The notes beneath the pieces are model-generated. The model saw nothing but the letters and a program-made list of their open reading frames with translations. It was not told the origin of the DNA and searched no databases. This document shows positions 9,401-17,156 of a stretch of DNA of 36,325 nucleotides, in pieces (the stretch's first letter is position 1; each line of letters opens with the position of its first letter). Origin of the DNA: Myxococcales bacterium (GTDB taxonomy: Bacteria > Myxococcota_A > UBA9042); contig CANMNA010000017.1 in assembly GCA_947499075.1 (NCBI GenBank), positions 1-36,325 on the forward strand, read 5' to 3'. The translations under genes and the position numbers were made by a program.

Positions 9401-11937
9401 CCAAATGGGTTGGTCGAGCACTGGCCGTCGCCGCAGAACGGCTTGCACGGGCCGCAGTCGGTTGGGCAGGTCTGGCAGTTTTCTTGACCATTGGGAACGC
9501 ACTGGCCGTCGCCGCAAATCGCGCCGCATGGGCCGCAGTCCTGCGGGCACGAGCTGCACGATTCTCCGGGGTTGCACACGCCGTTGCCGCACAGGCTGAT
9601 GCCCGGGCACTTCTGGCCGCAGCCAACACACTCCTGAACGCACAGGCCGTCCCAAGCGCTCTGGCAGCAGAATTGATCCTGATCGCACACGCACTTCTCG
9701 CAGGTGCATCCCGTGCATCCGGGCGCGGGCGCTTCCTGACATCCATCTGAGCAGGCCCCGCAGTCCAGGCTGCAAGTCTTGCACGACTCGCCCTTGACGC
9801 TGTCGCAGGCCTTGTCACCGCAAAACGAACAGGATCCGCAGTCTTTGGGGCAGTTGCTGCACGTTTCGCCGGCGCCGCACTGACCGTTGCCACAGGTCGG
9901 GGCGCACTTGCCGCAATCGGCCGCGCACGTCTCGCATGACTCGTTGGCGCCGCAGAATTGGTCGCCGCACGTGGCACAGGCGCCGCAGTCCTTGTCGCAC
10001 AGCTTGCACGACTCGCCGACTTCGCAGTCGCCGTTGCCGCACACGGCAGGACAGACGCCGCAGTCGCTGCCGCAGTTCTTGCACGACTCACCCAACTCAG
10101 GGCTGCACTTGCCGTCGCCACAGGTCGAGCACGCCCCGCAGTCTTTCTGGCACGACTTGCAGTCTTCTCCGGGCTCGCAGACCTGGTTGCCGCACTGTGC
10201 GGGGCAGTTGCCACAGTCTTCTGGACAGACCTGGCACGACTCGCCGAGCTTAATCTGGCACTGGCCGTCGCCACACGCTGCGACTTGGGGGCACTGCTTG
10301 TCGAAGTCGCCACAGCAGTCGCCGGCTTGCTTGCATCCGGCGTCGCAGAAGCAACCATCGGCGGCTTGGCCGCACTTGCCGGCACAACTGCCTGGGTTGC
10401 ACGTGCCGCAGTCGGCAGGACACGTCTTGCAGTTCTCCTGGACCGAGCTCAGGTTGATGTCGCACTTGCCATCGCCGCACAGCGGCGGTTTGCATGGCCC
10501 GCAGTCTTGCGCGCACACGTTGCAGTTCTCGTTGGGTTCACACTTACCGTTGCCGCAACTGCCGGGACAAGGTCCGCAATCGATGCCACACACTGTACAA
10601 TTCTCCGTGACCTCGCAGACTTTGTTGCCGCACACCGGTTGGCACTTGCCGCAGTCGCTGGCACACTTGGCGCAGTCTTCGCCCATTTCGCAGGTGCCGT
10701 TGCCGCAGGTGGCCGGGCATTGGCCGCAATCGACGACGCAGTTCTTGCACGACTCGCCGACCTGCGCGTTGCAGAAGCCGTCGCCGCACGCCGGGCCGCA
10801 CTTGCCGCAGTCGACCGCGCAAGACGTGCACGACTCACCGCTGTTGGCATCGCACTTCTGATTGCCACACACCGGGATGCACTTTCCGCAGTCTTGCGGA
10901 CAGTTGGAGCACATCTCGTTGGCTTCACAGACGCCGTTGCCACATTGTGCAGGGCACGCACCGCAGTCGGTCTGGCAGCTCTTGCACGATTCGCCGGCGG
11001 CAGCTTCGCAGACGCCATTGCCGCATCCGCCGCCGCAATTGCCACAATCGCTGGCGCAGGTGCTGCACGACTCACCTGCCGCTCCCTCGCACACGCCGTC
11101 GCCGCACAACGCTGTGCATTTGCCGCAGTCTTCCGGGCATTTGCCGCAGCTTTCGCCGACTTCGACGTTGCACTTGCCGTCGCCGCACATCGCGGGGGCG
11201 CAGGTGGCGCCGCATTTCTGGCACAGTTGCACGCAAGAACTGTCCCACGCCGAAGTGCAGCACGCCGGATCGGCTTTGCAGACACAGGCTTCGCAGGCGC
11301 ATCCGGGGCAGCCGGGCTTGTCGCTCGTGCTGCAACCGTCACCGACGACGCACGGGCAGTCTTTCGGACATCCGTTGCAGTTTTCGCCGGCTTCGCAAGT
11401 GCCATTGCCGCAAACCGACCCGCAAGCGCCGCAGTCCTTCGGACAAGTCGCGCAGCTTTCTTTGGCCTTGTCACATGCGCCGTCACCGCAGCCGACCGCG
11501 ACACAGTTGCCTTCGCTGCACACGGTGCCGCTGCCGCAAATCGCTGGCTGGTCGGGCGTTTGGCCATCGGCACCGCACACAACGGCATACGGGCCCATGC
11601 ACCACTTCTGGCCGGGCGTGCAGCTCGGGACGTAACAAAACTGAAGCTTTGCGTCGCATTTCTGGCCCTTGGGGCAGTCATCACTGACTTTGCACGCTTG
11701 CGCCGGTCCAGGGCCGGTGTCTGTCACGCCGATGTCACCACCGACAGTTTCGGCTGTAAGGCCATCCAGGCTACCGAGGTCGTTGCCGCCATTGCTGTCT
11801 GCACCAACATTGGCAAAGCCGACGATCGCCGTCTCGCCTTCGCCGCACGCTTGCGCAGCCATGACCACAAGGGCCAGTGCAAAAATTGCCTTGGGCGTCC
11901 GCTCGTCAAGGGGCAACAGTAGTGTTTTCAGAAGCAT
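6451..11937 (-). CDS. Giant exported multidomain Cys-rich protein (about 1828 residues)
   Basis: The start is ATG 11937, with AAGG eight bases upstream, followed by a signal peptide (KAIFALALVVMAAQAC) that could be a lipoprotein signal or a type I signal. The frame is open 34 codons further upstream, but that extension has no signal-like features. Domain order in the mature protein: a short Cys-rich head; about 30 degenerate copies of a repeat CGxGxC-x(4-12)-GExC-x2-C-x2-DCGxC (nt about 8440-11505); three modules with CVC-x2-D-x2-CC-x3-WD interspersed; one somatomedin-B-like module (residues about 515-549); CxGKxCGxDxCGGxCGxC units; thrombospondin-3-like calcium repeats with a MopE-type DENCNGQTDEG motif (nt about 7742-8120); a jelly-roll domain (nt about 7245-7740); more thrombospondin-3 repeats; and a second jelly-roll at the C-terminus. 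It is probably a disulfide-rich, calcium-binding surface or matrix protein. The binding target is unknown. Confidence 0.9.
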   Translation of the reverse strand: MLLKTLLLPLDERTPKAIFALALVVMAAQACGEGETAIVGFANVGADSNGGNDLGSLDGLTAETVGGDIGVTDTGPGPAQACKVSDDCPKGQKCDAKLQFCYVPSCTPGQKWCMGPYAVVCGADGQTPDQPAICGSGTVCSEGNCVAVGCGDGACDKAKESCATCPKDCGACGSVCGNGTCEAGENCNGCPKDCPCVVGDGCSTSDKPGCPGCACEACVCKADPACCTSAWDSSCVQLCQKCGATCAPAMCGDGKCNVEVGESCGKCPEDCGKCTALCGDGVCEGAAGESCSTCASDCGNCGGGCGNGVCEAAAGESCKSCQTDCGACPAQCGNGVCEANEMCSNCPQDCGKCIPVCGNQKCDANSGESCTSCAVDCGKCGPACGDGFCNAQVGESCKNCVVDCGQCPATCGNGTCEMGEDCAKCASDCGKCQPVCGNKVCEVTENCTVCGIDCGPCPGSCGNGKCEPNENCNVCAQDCGPCKPPLCGDGKCDINLSSVQENCKTCPADCGTCNPGSCAGKCGQAADGCFCDAGCKQAGDCCGDFDKQCPQVAACGDGQCQIKLGESCQVCPEDCGNCPAQCGNQVCEPGEDCKSCQKDCGACSTCGDGKCSPELGESCKNCGSDCGVCPAVCGNGDCEVGESCKLCDKDCGACATCGDQFCGANESCETCAADCGKCAPTCGNGQCGAGETCSNCPKDCGSCSFCGDKACDSVKGESCKTCSLDCGACSDGCQEAPAPGCTGCTCEKCVCDQDQFCCQSAWDGLCVQECVGCGQKCPGISLCGNGVCNPGESCSSCPQDCGPCGAICGDGQCVPNGQENCQTCPTDCGPCKPFCGDGQCSTNPFGGVVETCSSCPTDCGPCKPNCGDFKCDAAAGESCKTCPNDCGPCGPSCGDGICTQPTPFTAGETCQTCPTDCGKCAPKCGDFFCDKVAGETCSSCVQDCGQCPALCGNAKCESTENCVLCPKDCGVCPPNDGCVNSPAPGCAGCGCEKCVCDADPFCCMTAWDAACINLCQGNCGGCGNTCKPQCTGKQCGPDTCGGACGTCKPGQTCTFTGVCVLPPKTCGDGVCKPADNESCKVCPEDCGQCPAICGDGACMPGETCGSCPKDCGTCPAQCGNTKCEAGETCQSCAKDCCPPATCGDLQCNALSGENCTTCPQDCGSCPCVPNCSKNQCGDNGCGGSCGKCLATQYCTTGGLCMCAPQCAGKQCGDDACGGQCGTCAATKLCVGTQCVDPTKCFADADCDDKDGCTVDMCLGGVCAHEPSASPACCKDPDGDGVCSTKDNCPDISNKDQLDTDGDKAGDACDLCPKLPNSGNADGDKDLVGDACDNCPLIQNKDQANIDGDKLGDLCDDDMDGDGFPNAQDCAPKDGTSPQVVDIPCSGADENCNGQTDEGGLAVWFFDDGTTGGWSLDAPTNGVGWQVYTKGEAKSKPGALWFGNPATGNFDGKGGAVKGKARSPVVVLPPAGGKITLSLWYLFAIEAGTSYDKVDLQIATESGSFSNWTTIKAKDNSSVMNAWANTLIDLSSYAGQRVRIRIAFDSVDDIANTTSGVWIDNMAIWTTVAKVPDTDGDGTIDACDKDKDGDTAPDLTDACPLTKQPLASPQDTDLDGLDDFCDPDDDDDTIADLKDNCSKVANTDQKDADGDGMGDVCDKEPQGAPKKLPFSEKFDPYKASFSEGGWQSQTVTSGAWTLATSPDGTKYAQLAQSGIGIGTGLSARLVTPLLDSGPATTIKVTLKLGWSMPPFMPPGPPTGGASMNVQLSLDGKGWTTFQSVLLNQGQTQLVSLVIGPIPANTKGFIGFALENNPSAPGSSFSIDDVTVSQ
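8440..11505 (-). repeat. About 30 tandem degenerate 70-95 base units encoding the Cys-rich repeat
   Basis: Counting by eye gives about 30 units of the form CGxGxC...GExC..C..DCG.C. They vary in length because of insertions between the third and fourth Cys (for example a six-residue longer unit with TQPTPFTAGETC). They are interrupted by three CC-WD modules and one somatomedin-B-like module. The units are well diverged in DNA, so this is an old protein repeat rather than a recent amplification. It is not a CRISPR array: unit identity is low and the reading frame is maintained throughout. Confidence 0.9.
10291..10392 (-). other. Somatomedin-B-like module inside the Cys-rich protein
   Basis: The encoded segment follows the somatomedin-B spacing: C-x3-C-x6-C-x-CD-x2-C-x5-CC-x-DF-x3-C, including the hallmark pieces CFCDAGC and GDCCGDFDKQC. 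All eight cysteines are present. The family is known mainly from animal extracellular proteins such as vitronectin; here it sits between two of the short Cys-rich repeats. This is a pattern match by eye. Confidence 0.75.
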
Positions 11938-12050
11938 GGCCGAGACCTTAAGCGAGCGCGCGGGCGCACAACTCATCTTGAGACTAGCAGATTCCACGGT
12001 CGATTGACCACCGGAAAAGGGCGACTGTGCGGCCGCCACGCTTGCGAAAC

Positions 12051-12201
12051 ATCTCTACAGGATCGCCATGACCCGAGGTCATGGCGTTGCCTGTCGAGCC
12101 TGCTGGCTTGTGCGCTGGGTGGATCGCAAGCTCGCGCCTGCGGCGACTCGCCGCTCCTTGGTTACGTCACGCTTTGATCTCATCTCAAGGCGTCTCTGTA
12201 G
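12051..12201. repeat. Palindrome-rich intergenic block between two exported-protein genes
   Basis: The 266-base gap 11938-12203 holds three nested symmetric elements. There is a perfect 10-base hairpin cgccatgacc/ggtcatggcg at 12064-12073 and 12077-12086 with a 3-base loop. A 15-base odd palindrome gcggcga-c-tcgccgc lies at 12140-12154. An outer 8-base inverted repeat pairs ctctacag (12051-12058) with ctgtagag (12194-12201). The 10-base hairpin may be a terminator for the vWA lipoprotein gene, but it lacks a T-run. The outer pair makes the block look like a discrete folded RNA or a small repeat element. Confidence 0.5.
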
Positions 12202-12203
12202 AG

Positions 12204-14327
12204 CTACTTGTTGAAGTCCAACCCGATGTCGGCAGGGTAGTTGACTTCAATCGTATCGCCTTGTTGGGGCGTAACCGGAAAGTAGATCGCTTCGCCGTAC
12301 ACTTTGCACAGGAAGTCCTGACAGGACAGCCCGGCGGGGCAATCGCGGGTGGTCTTGCACGTTTGTCCCTGTAGCGCTGACAGTGAGGACTTGCCGACCA
12401 GGCAGTCCGCGGTGGCTTTGACGTAAAACGAGCTTTCGTCCGCTCCCGGCACGTTGGGACCAGCGACGTACTTCATTTCGGCTTTGCCTGAGCCCGTCCG
12501 CTGGCGCGTGACCTTGATGAGAGGCGCCTTGGTCTTGGGGTCATAGCTAGGCGGGTGCGGCAGGCACACCTTGACGACGCGGCTCAGGATCAAGTCCGCG
12601 ACGTTCTGCAGCGCCTTGCTGAAGTCGGCCCCTTCGCAGATGTTGGCGACCAAGCCGTTGTCTCCAAACGCATCGGCGACCTGCACATAGCGCGAGCCGA
12701 AGCCGGACTCGCCGCGCTCGCCGCTGCACACGTACACCGATTGGACGCCGGCAGTGTTGCGCAGCACCGACCGGTAGTAGCTCGCGCGGTCGCGGTTGAC
12801 CTGCAGCTTGTCGGTACCCAAGGCATCACCCGTGATTGTCGCGAAAATCACGCGCGCTGGGTCGCTCTTGAGCGAGCGGAAGCGATTCACAAAGTCTGAG
12901 ACAGACGCGAAGCGCCAATTCCACAGGTAGTTTCCTGGGTTCTCTTTGAGCAATTGGGCGATATTGGCCTCAGCTTCGGCGCTACAAGCCTTGTATTCGT
13001 CGCCCGCCTTGTCGGCAATCGACTCGCAATCGTAAGGACACTTGCGCGGTGGCTTGCCACCTGCGGCGTCCTTGTACTTCATGTTTTCGCAGTACCCGAG
13101 CAGCAAGTCGCGGTTGCCGGCTGTGCGATCGTTGTAGCTTTGGCAGGCGCGCTGCAGCTCTTTAGAGTAGAGCTTGTCGAACTGAGACCGCTCGTCTTCC
13201 GACTGAATTTCATTGACATACGGATCAAGTTCGAACGAAATCGAGCAGTCGTCGTCGTCAGACACCATCACGATGACCAAGTACGCATCAGGACGCACCA
13301 AGTCGGCATACTGGCACTTGCCGGTTGGCTTGCCGTTCTTGTCGCGCGGACAATTGGGACCCGTGGGATCCAGAGCTTTCCACGCGGACCGCAGCCCACC
13401 CTCGAACAGCGCTTCTGGCTCCTGATTGGCGCCCACCGAGGCGTTGCACCGAAACCAGTCGAGTTGAGTGCCTTTCTTGGTCGTACCATCGCCCATCGTC
13501 ACGTTGGCAGCTACCGACTGCTTGAGCACGCCCGGCAGCTGGTCCGCCGGCGGGCATCCCAGTGTCTCCGGTGGGAACATGCATCCGGCTGGCGTCACGA
13601 CTTTGTTGCAAAAAACGCGGTGCTTGCCATCTGGCACATCGGGCTCGAACTTGGCATAGCAGTCCGAGTCGACGTTGCAGCGCAGCTGGCAGCTGGTGTT
13701 GACCGAGCAGTTGTCGTTGTTGTTGAACGTGGGCGTGTCAATGTTGGCTTTGCAGAACCAGTTGCCTTTGCCGAGTGGCTCAGGGGTCTTGCACTTGTCG
13801 GAGCCTTTGGGGCACATCGACGAATTCTTATCGAAGTTGAAGTAGTTAAAGCAGGCGGGCGCGTTGCAGTCGGCGTCCTTCAGGCACGGCTGCTTGGTCT
13901 TTTCGATGCAGCTTGGGGGCAAAGTGGTTGCCGGGCTGTGCACGAACTCGCCGATCTTCTTGATGACCTTGCTGTCCGGTACTTGCTGAACTGTGACCAC
14001 CGCCATCTGGGCGTCGATAAACGACGGGTCGGTCGGCTTGATCTTGCCGTAATCTTGCAGACTTTGGATAAACTTGCTGAACCCGTTGGCCAACGCCCGC
14101 TGCTCTTGGCACATCGACGACGAGTGGTCGATCATCCACAGAAAGTCGATCTTGACGGCCTTGTCGCGGGCCAGCTGGCGGGTGACCCGCACTTCGAAGC
14201 TGTCGAGCAAGCTGTGCACCGGGTAATCATTGCACCCGGCGGCCAGCGAGGTCATCAGGATCAGCGCGATGCCGGGGCGCGCAATGCGTCGACTCAGGCC
14301 GATCAGGGAAGTGAATTTGCCGAACAC
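12204..14327 (-). CDS. Lipoprotein with von Willebrand factor A-like domain and many cysteines
   Basis: A 707-residue predicted lipoprotein starting at GTG 14327, with GAGG seven bases upstream. The signal ends in the lipobox LAAGC (Cys32). A vWA-type metal-ion site begins with DFLWMIDHSSSM (DxSxS at 67-71), and the matching later strand is LVIVMVSDDDDCS. Between them sits a long insert with many cysteines (for example CLKDADCNAPACF, CSVNTSCQLRCNVDSDC). A C-terminal Cys-bearing region follows (TCKTTRDCPAGLSCQDFLC). vWA domains bind protein ligands through a metal ion, so this is probably a surface adhesion or binding protein. Its cysteine style matches the giant Cys-rich protein downstream, and the two may be functionally linked. 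No named family was recognised beyond the vWA fold. Confidence 0.85.
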   Translation of the reverse strand: MFGKFTSLIGLSRRIARPGIALILMTSLAAGCNDYPVHSLLDSFEVRVTRQLARDKAVKIDFLWMIDHSSSMCQEQRALANGFSKFIQSLQDYGKIKPTDPSFIDAQMAVVTVQQVPDSKVIKKIGEFVHSPATTLPPSCIEKTKQPCLKDADCNAPACFNYFNFDKNSSMCPKGSDKCKTPEPLGKGNWFCKANIDTPTFNNNDNCSVNTSCQLRCNVDSDCYAKFEPDVPDGKHRVFCNKVVTPAGCMFPPETLGCPPADQLPGVLKQSVAANVTMGDGTTKKGTQLDWFRCNASVGANQEPEALFEGGLRSAWKALDPTGPNCPRDKNGKPTGKCQYADLVRPDAYLVIVMVSDDDDCSISFELDPYVNEIQSEDERSQFDKLYSKELQRACQSYNDRTAGNRDLLLGYCENMKYKDAAGGKPPRKCPYDCESIADKAGDEYKACSAEAEANIAQLLKENPGNYLWNWRFASVSDFVNRFRSLKSDPARVIFATITGDALGTDKLQVNRDRASYYRSVLRNTAGVQSVYVCSGERGESGFGSRYVQVADAFGDNGLVANICEGADFSKALQNVADLILSRVVKVCLPHPPSYDPKTKAPLIKVTRQRTGSGKAEMKYVAGPNVPGADESSFYVKATADCLVGKSSLSALQGQTCKTTRDCPAGLSCQDFLCKVYGEAIYFPVTPQQGDTIEVNYPADIGLDFNK

Positions 14328-14490
14328 GTGGGCCTCGCTTGCTGGGCTATCGCTTACCGGACCCTGAGCGGGCGCGGGGCTGATCGGACTGTGGCTGCGG
14401 GTGCCGCCAAATGGGTCGTACTGCCGGTGCCCATCACAGGCAAACCGCGCACGCCACGATCGCCCATACTACCACTGCCAATCTTGGTTG

Positions 14491-16278
14491 TCAGGTCACA
14501 ACCGCTGGAGCCAATGCTTGCCGCACGGCGTGGTCACCCGGTGGGCCCAACGCCCGAATTTTGCCCTGCGCCAACACGACTACAGCGTGCGCATAGGCGA
14601 GCGCGTTGCGCGCGTCGTGGGTCGCGACGACGACGATACAGCCGCCGGCCGTCGCGCATGTGCGCAAGTTGACAAACAGATCGGCAGCTCTTGCCGCGTC
14701 CAGAGACGCAGTCGGCTCATCGAGCAACAGAATCGGCGCCCCTTGCGCCAGCACCATTGCCACCAGCGCCCGCTGCCGCTCCCCGCCGGACACGGATCCA
14801 ATGTCCAGTTCAGCCCGGCTACTGAGGCCGACTGCCGCCAGGGCTGCATCAACGCGCCGGGCGTCTTCGCCTTGCAGCGGAGCGCCCACGCGCCACATCC
14901 AGTTGCCTGCGAGCTTGGCGTGGCGGCCCAACGCGACCAATTCGCGGACACCCAGCCCGGGCTCGATAGCGGGCGTCTGCGGTAACCAAGCCGTGTGCCC
15001 CGCCGCCAAGGCCTGGCGCGGCGCAATGCCCGAGATCGACACAGTCCCGGCTGTGGGCGGGTGCAGGCCGGCCAGAGTGCGCAAAAGCGTCGACTTGCCG
15101 CTGCCGTTTTCGCCCAAAATGACGACCAGGCCCGGCCCCGGAACAGCCAAGTCGAGTTGGTCCAGGGCGACTGTGTCGCCAAACCGCACGGTCAAACCGG
15201 TAGCGCTGATCGCGACCGGCCCCAGGTGCACTGGGCCGCCGTCAAGCCTGGGCAGCGCCGGTTCACGCACGGCTTGACGCAGCAAGAGATAGAGCAACGG
15301 ACATCCGGCCAGCGCCGTGAGGACGCCCAGCGGCAGCTCAGCCGGCGCGACGACTGAGCGGCTCAGGCCGTCGAGCAGGGCCAGCAGCCCGCCACCGAAC
15401 AACACCGAAGCCGGCAAGAGTGCGCGCTGATCGCGGCCTAGCGCCATGCGCAGACCATTGGGCACCAACAAGCCGACAAAGCCGACGATGCCGGCAAGAG
15501 ACACCGCAACCGCGGACAGCGCGCTCGCCCACCACACGGCCCGGCGGCCAAGCCGTTGGGCGTCAACGCCCAGACCCAGCGCGATCTGATCGCCCAAGCC
15601 GAGCGCTTCCAATTGTGGCAAGTTGCGCAGGGCCCACAGCAGTGTCGCGGCCACGACGGCCAAGGCCGGCAAAGCGGCCCACAGGTCCGGCATGCCGACA
15701 CCACCCATTAGCCAGTGGGTGGCTGCCCGAAGCCGCTGATCCGACAGGCGTGTAAGCACAAATGACGTGCCCGCGCCAGCAAACGCAGTGATCACCAGGC
15801 CAGCGACCAGAATTCGCTCCGCGGCACCGCGACGGGCCAAGCGAAACGCCACGGACACTGCTGCCAACGACCCGGCAAATGCCGCCAACGGCTGCAGCCA
15901 CGGCAGCCAAGGCGCCAGCGGCCAACCGGTCCAATCGCCGACGGCCAAAATCAGCGGCACGGCCAGCACCGCAGCCAACGTTGCGCCAGCGCTGGTGCCG
16001 ACCAAATAGGGGTCGGCGATCATGTTGTGCGTCGCCGTCTGTAGCAGTGCGCCGGCCAAGGCCAGTGAAGCCCCAACCAACCACGCGCCGATAACCCTGG
16101 GTAACCGCACGTCGAACAGCACAACCTGGGCGGACTCGTCACCCGCCTGGGCCTGCTGCACCAGCGAGACCAAGGACCAATGCGAAGGCCCGAGCGCCAG
16201 ACCGATTGCGACGCCCATCAGACTCGCGGCACAGCCGCCAAGCCAGGCTACCGCAAGCGCAATGCGTGTGCCTTTCAC
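14491..16278 (-). CDS. Fused BtuC-like permease and BtuD-like ATPase (595 residues)
   Basis: One polypeptide carries both halves of a type II (vitamin B12/siderophore type) importer. Residues about 1-335 are a FecCD/BtuC-type permease with repeated membrane segments and family motifs such as LPRVIGAWLVGASLALAGALLQ, GTSAGATLA and GFVGLLVPNGLRM. Residues about 350-595 are an ABC ATPase with Walker A GENGSGKST near 387, signature VSGGERQR near 495 and Walker B LLLDEPTASLD near 515. BtuCD normally has two copies of each subunit, so a homodimer of this fusion would be a complete transporter. The start GTG 16278 overlaps the stop of the binding-protein gene by four bases (GTGA). The substrate could be cobalamin, another corrinoid, heme or an iron siderophore; the gene context favours a corrinoid. 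Confidence 0.93.
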   Translation of the reverse strand: MKGTRIALAVAWLGGCAASLMGVAIGLALGPSHWSLVSLVQQAQAGDESAQVVLFDVRLPRVIGAWLVGASLALAGALLQTATHNMIADPYLVGTSAGATLAAVLAVPLILAVGDWTGWPLAPWLPWLQPLAAFAGSLAAVSVAFRLARRGAAERILVAGLVITAFAGAGTSFVLTRLSDQRLRAATHWLMGGVGMPDLWAALPALAVVAATLLWALRNLPQLEALGLGDQIALGLGVDAQRLGRRAVWWASALSAVAVSLAGIVGFVGLLVPNGLRMALGRDQRALLPASVLFGGGLLALLDGLSRSVVAPAELPLGVLTALAGCPLLYLLLRQAVREPALPRLDGGPVHLGPVAISATGLTVRFGDTVALDQLDLAVPGPGLVVILGENGSGKSTLLRTLAGLHPPTAGTVSISGIAPRQALAAGHTAWLPQTPAIEPGLGVRELVALGRHAKLAGNWMWRVGAPLQGEDARRVDAALAAVGLSSRAELDIGSVSGGERQRALVAMVLAQGAPILLLDEPTASLDAARAADLFVNLRTCATAGGCIVVVATHDARNALAYAHAVVVLAQGKIRALGPPGDHAVRQALAPAVVT

Positions 16279-17156
16279 GGTGCCTGCCTTGGCACAGATT
16301 GCGCGTGCAGGGCAGCCGCCAAGGCTGCGACTGCCAATGCAACACGCGGCCCCGGTCGGCTCAGCCAGCTACCCGGCAAAGCGACAACCTTGCCGGCCTT
16401 GACGGCACGCAGGGCGCCAAAGCCGGGCCGGGCCTTCAGCGTCTCCAGCGTCTGTGGATTGGTGTTGACATCGCTATCGCCCAACACGACTACGTCCGGA
16501 TCGGCGGCCAAGAGGGCCTCGATGTCTACGGCAAACCATGTCTCGGGACGTTGGGCAAACACATTGCGACCGCCGGCGAGTGTGACCACGTCATCGACAA
16601 AGCTGCCATGGCCGATCGTAAACGGCCGACGCCCATCGCCTGCATCGAGTTCGACAAATACTTTGACGGTCGGTCGCCCCGTTGCCGCCTGTTGGGCTTG
16701 CGCCACCGCATCGCGGAAAGTGCCCGCTGCGCGCTGACCGGCACCGGCCGCGCCACACGCCAATGCAAGTGCCGCGATGTTGTCGCCAATCTCTGCAACC
16801 GTACGTGGTGACTGGGCAATCCAGCCAATCTTCGCAGCCTGAAGCGCTGATTGAAGTGCAGGCGGTGGGTAGTTCAGCACCACGAGGTCTGGGCGAAACG
16901 CCAACAGCGCTTCAGCGCTCGGGTACAGGCCATCGTAGGCAGGGGCGGTCAAGACCGCCTGCGGATAGTCGGCCCAGCTGCTTCGCACGACGATCTTGCC
17001 ACAACAGCCTACCGCGCAGAGAATTTCTGCACTTGCGGGTGACAGGGCAGCGACTCGGGTTGCGATGGTCGCTGGCACCGGCTTCGGCGTACGATCGCGG
17101 CAGCTTGGGGCAAGCACGACTAAGCAGGCGCCGAGGAAGACAGCCGTTCGGCTCAC
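16275..17156 (-). CDS. btuF: BtuF-like periplasmic substrate-binding lipoprotein
   Basis: A 293-residue helical-backbone metal receptor protein of the BtuF type. The N-terminus MSRTAVFLGACLVVLAPSC resembles a lipoprotein signal (Cys19). RVAALSPASAEILCAVG and YPSAEALLAFRPDLVVLNY match the first lobe, and PFTIGHGSFVDDVVTLAGGRNVF matches the second lobe, at the positions seen in BtuF proteins. It would capture the ligand in the periplasm and hand it to the fused transporter encoded directly downstream. The start is GTG 17156, placed immediately after the TAA of the propeller gene with no spacer. Vitamin B12 is the best guess, but cobinamide, heme or siderophore binding cannot be excluded from sequence alone. 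Confidence 0.88.
   Translation of the reverse strand: MSRTAVFLGACLVVLAPSCRDRTPKPVPATIATRVAALSPASAEILCAVGCCGKIVVRSSWADYPQAVLTAPAYDGLYPSAEALLAFRPDLVVLNYPPPALQSALQAAKIGWIAQSPRTVAEIGDNIAALALACGAAGAGQRAAGTFRDAVAQAQQAATGRPTVKVFVELDAGDGRRPFTIGHGSFVDDVVTLAGGRNVFAQRPETWFAVDIEALLAADPDVVVLGDSDVNTNPQTLETLKARPGFGALRAVKAGKVVALPGSWLSRPGPRVALAVAALAAALHAQSVPRQAP

Noticed and set aside
8440..11505. CRISPR-like or recently amplified DNA repeat
   Set aside because: Unit identity at the DNA level is low, spacing varies and the protein frame is maintained, so it is a protein repeat.
7756..11922. Two long plus-strand frames (541 and 654 codons) opposite the giant Cys-rich gene
   Set aside because: They are Ala/Val-rich mirrors of the Cys-rich repeats, produced by the high GC and the repeated codon pattern. 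The minus strand has the signal peptide, the conserved cysteines and known modules.
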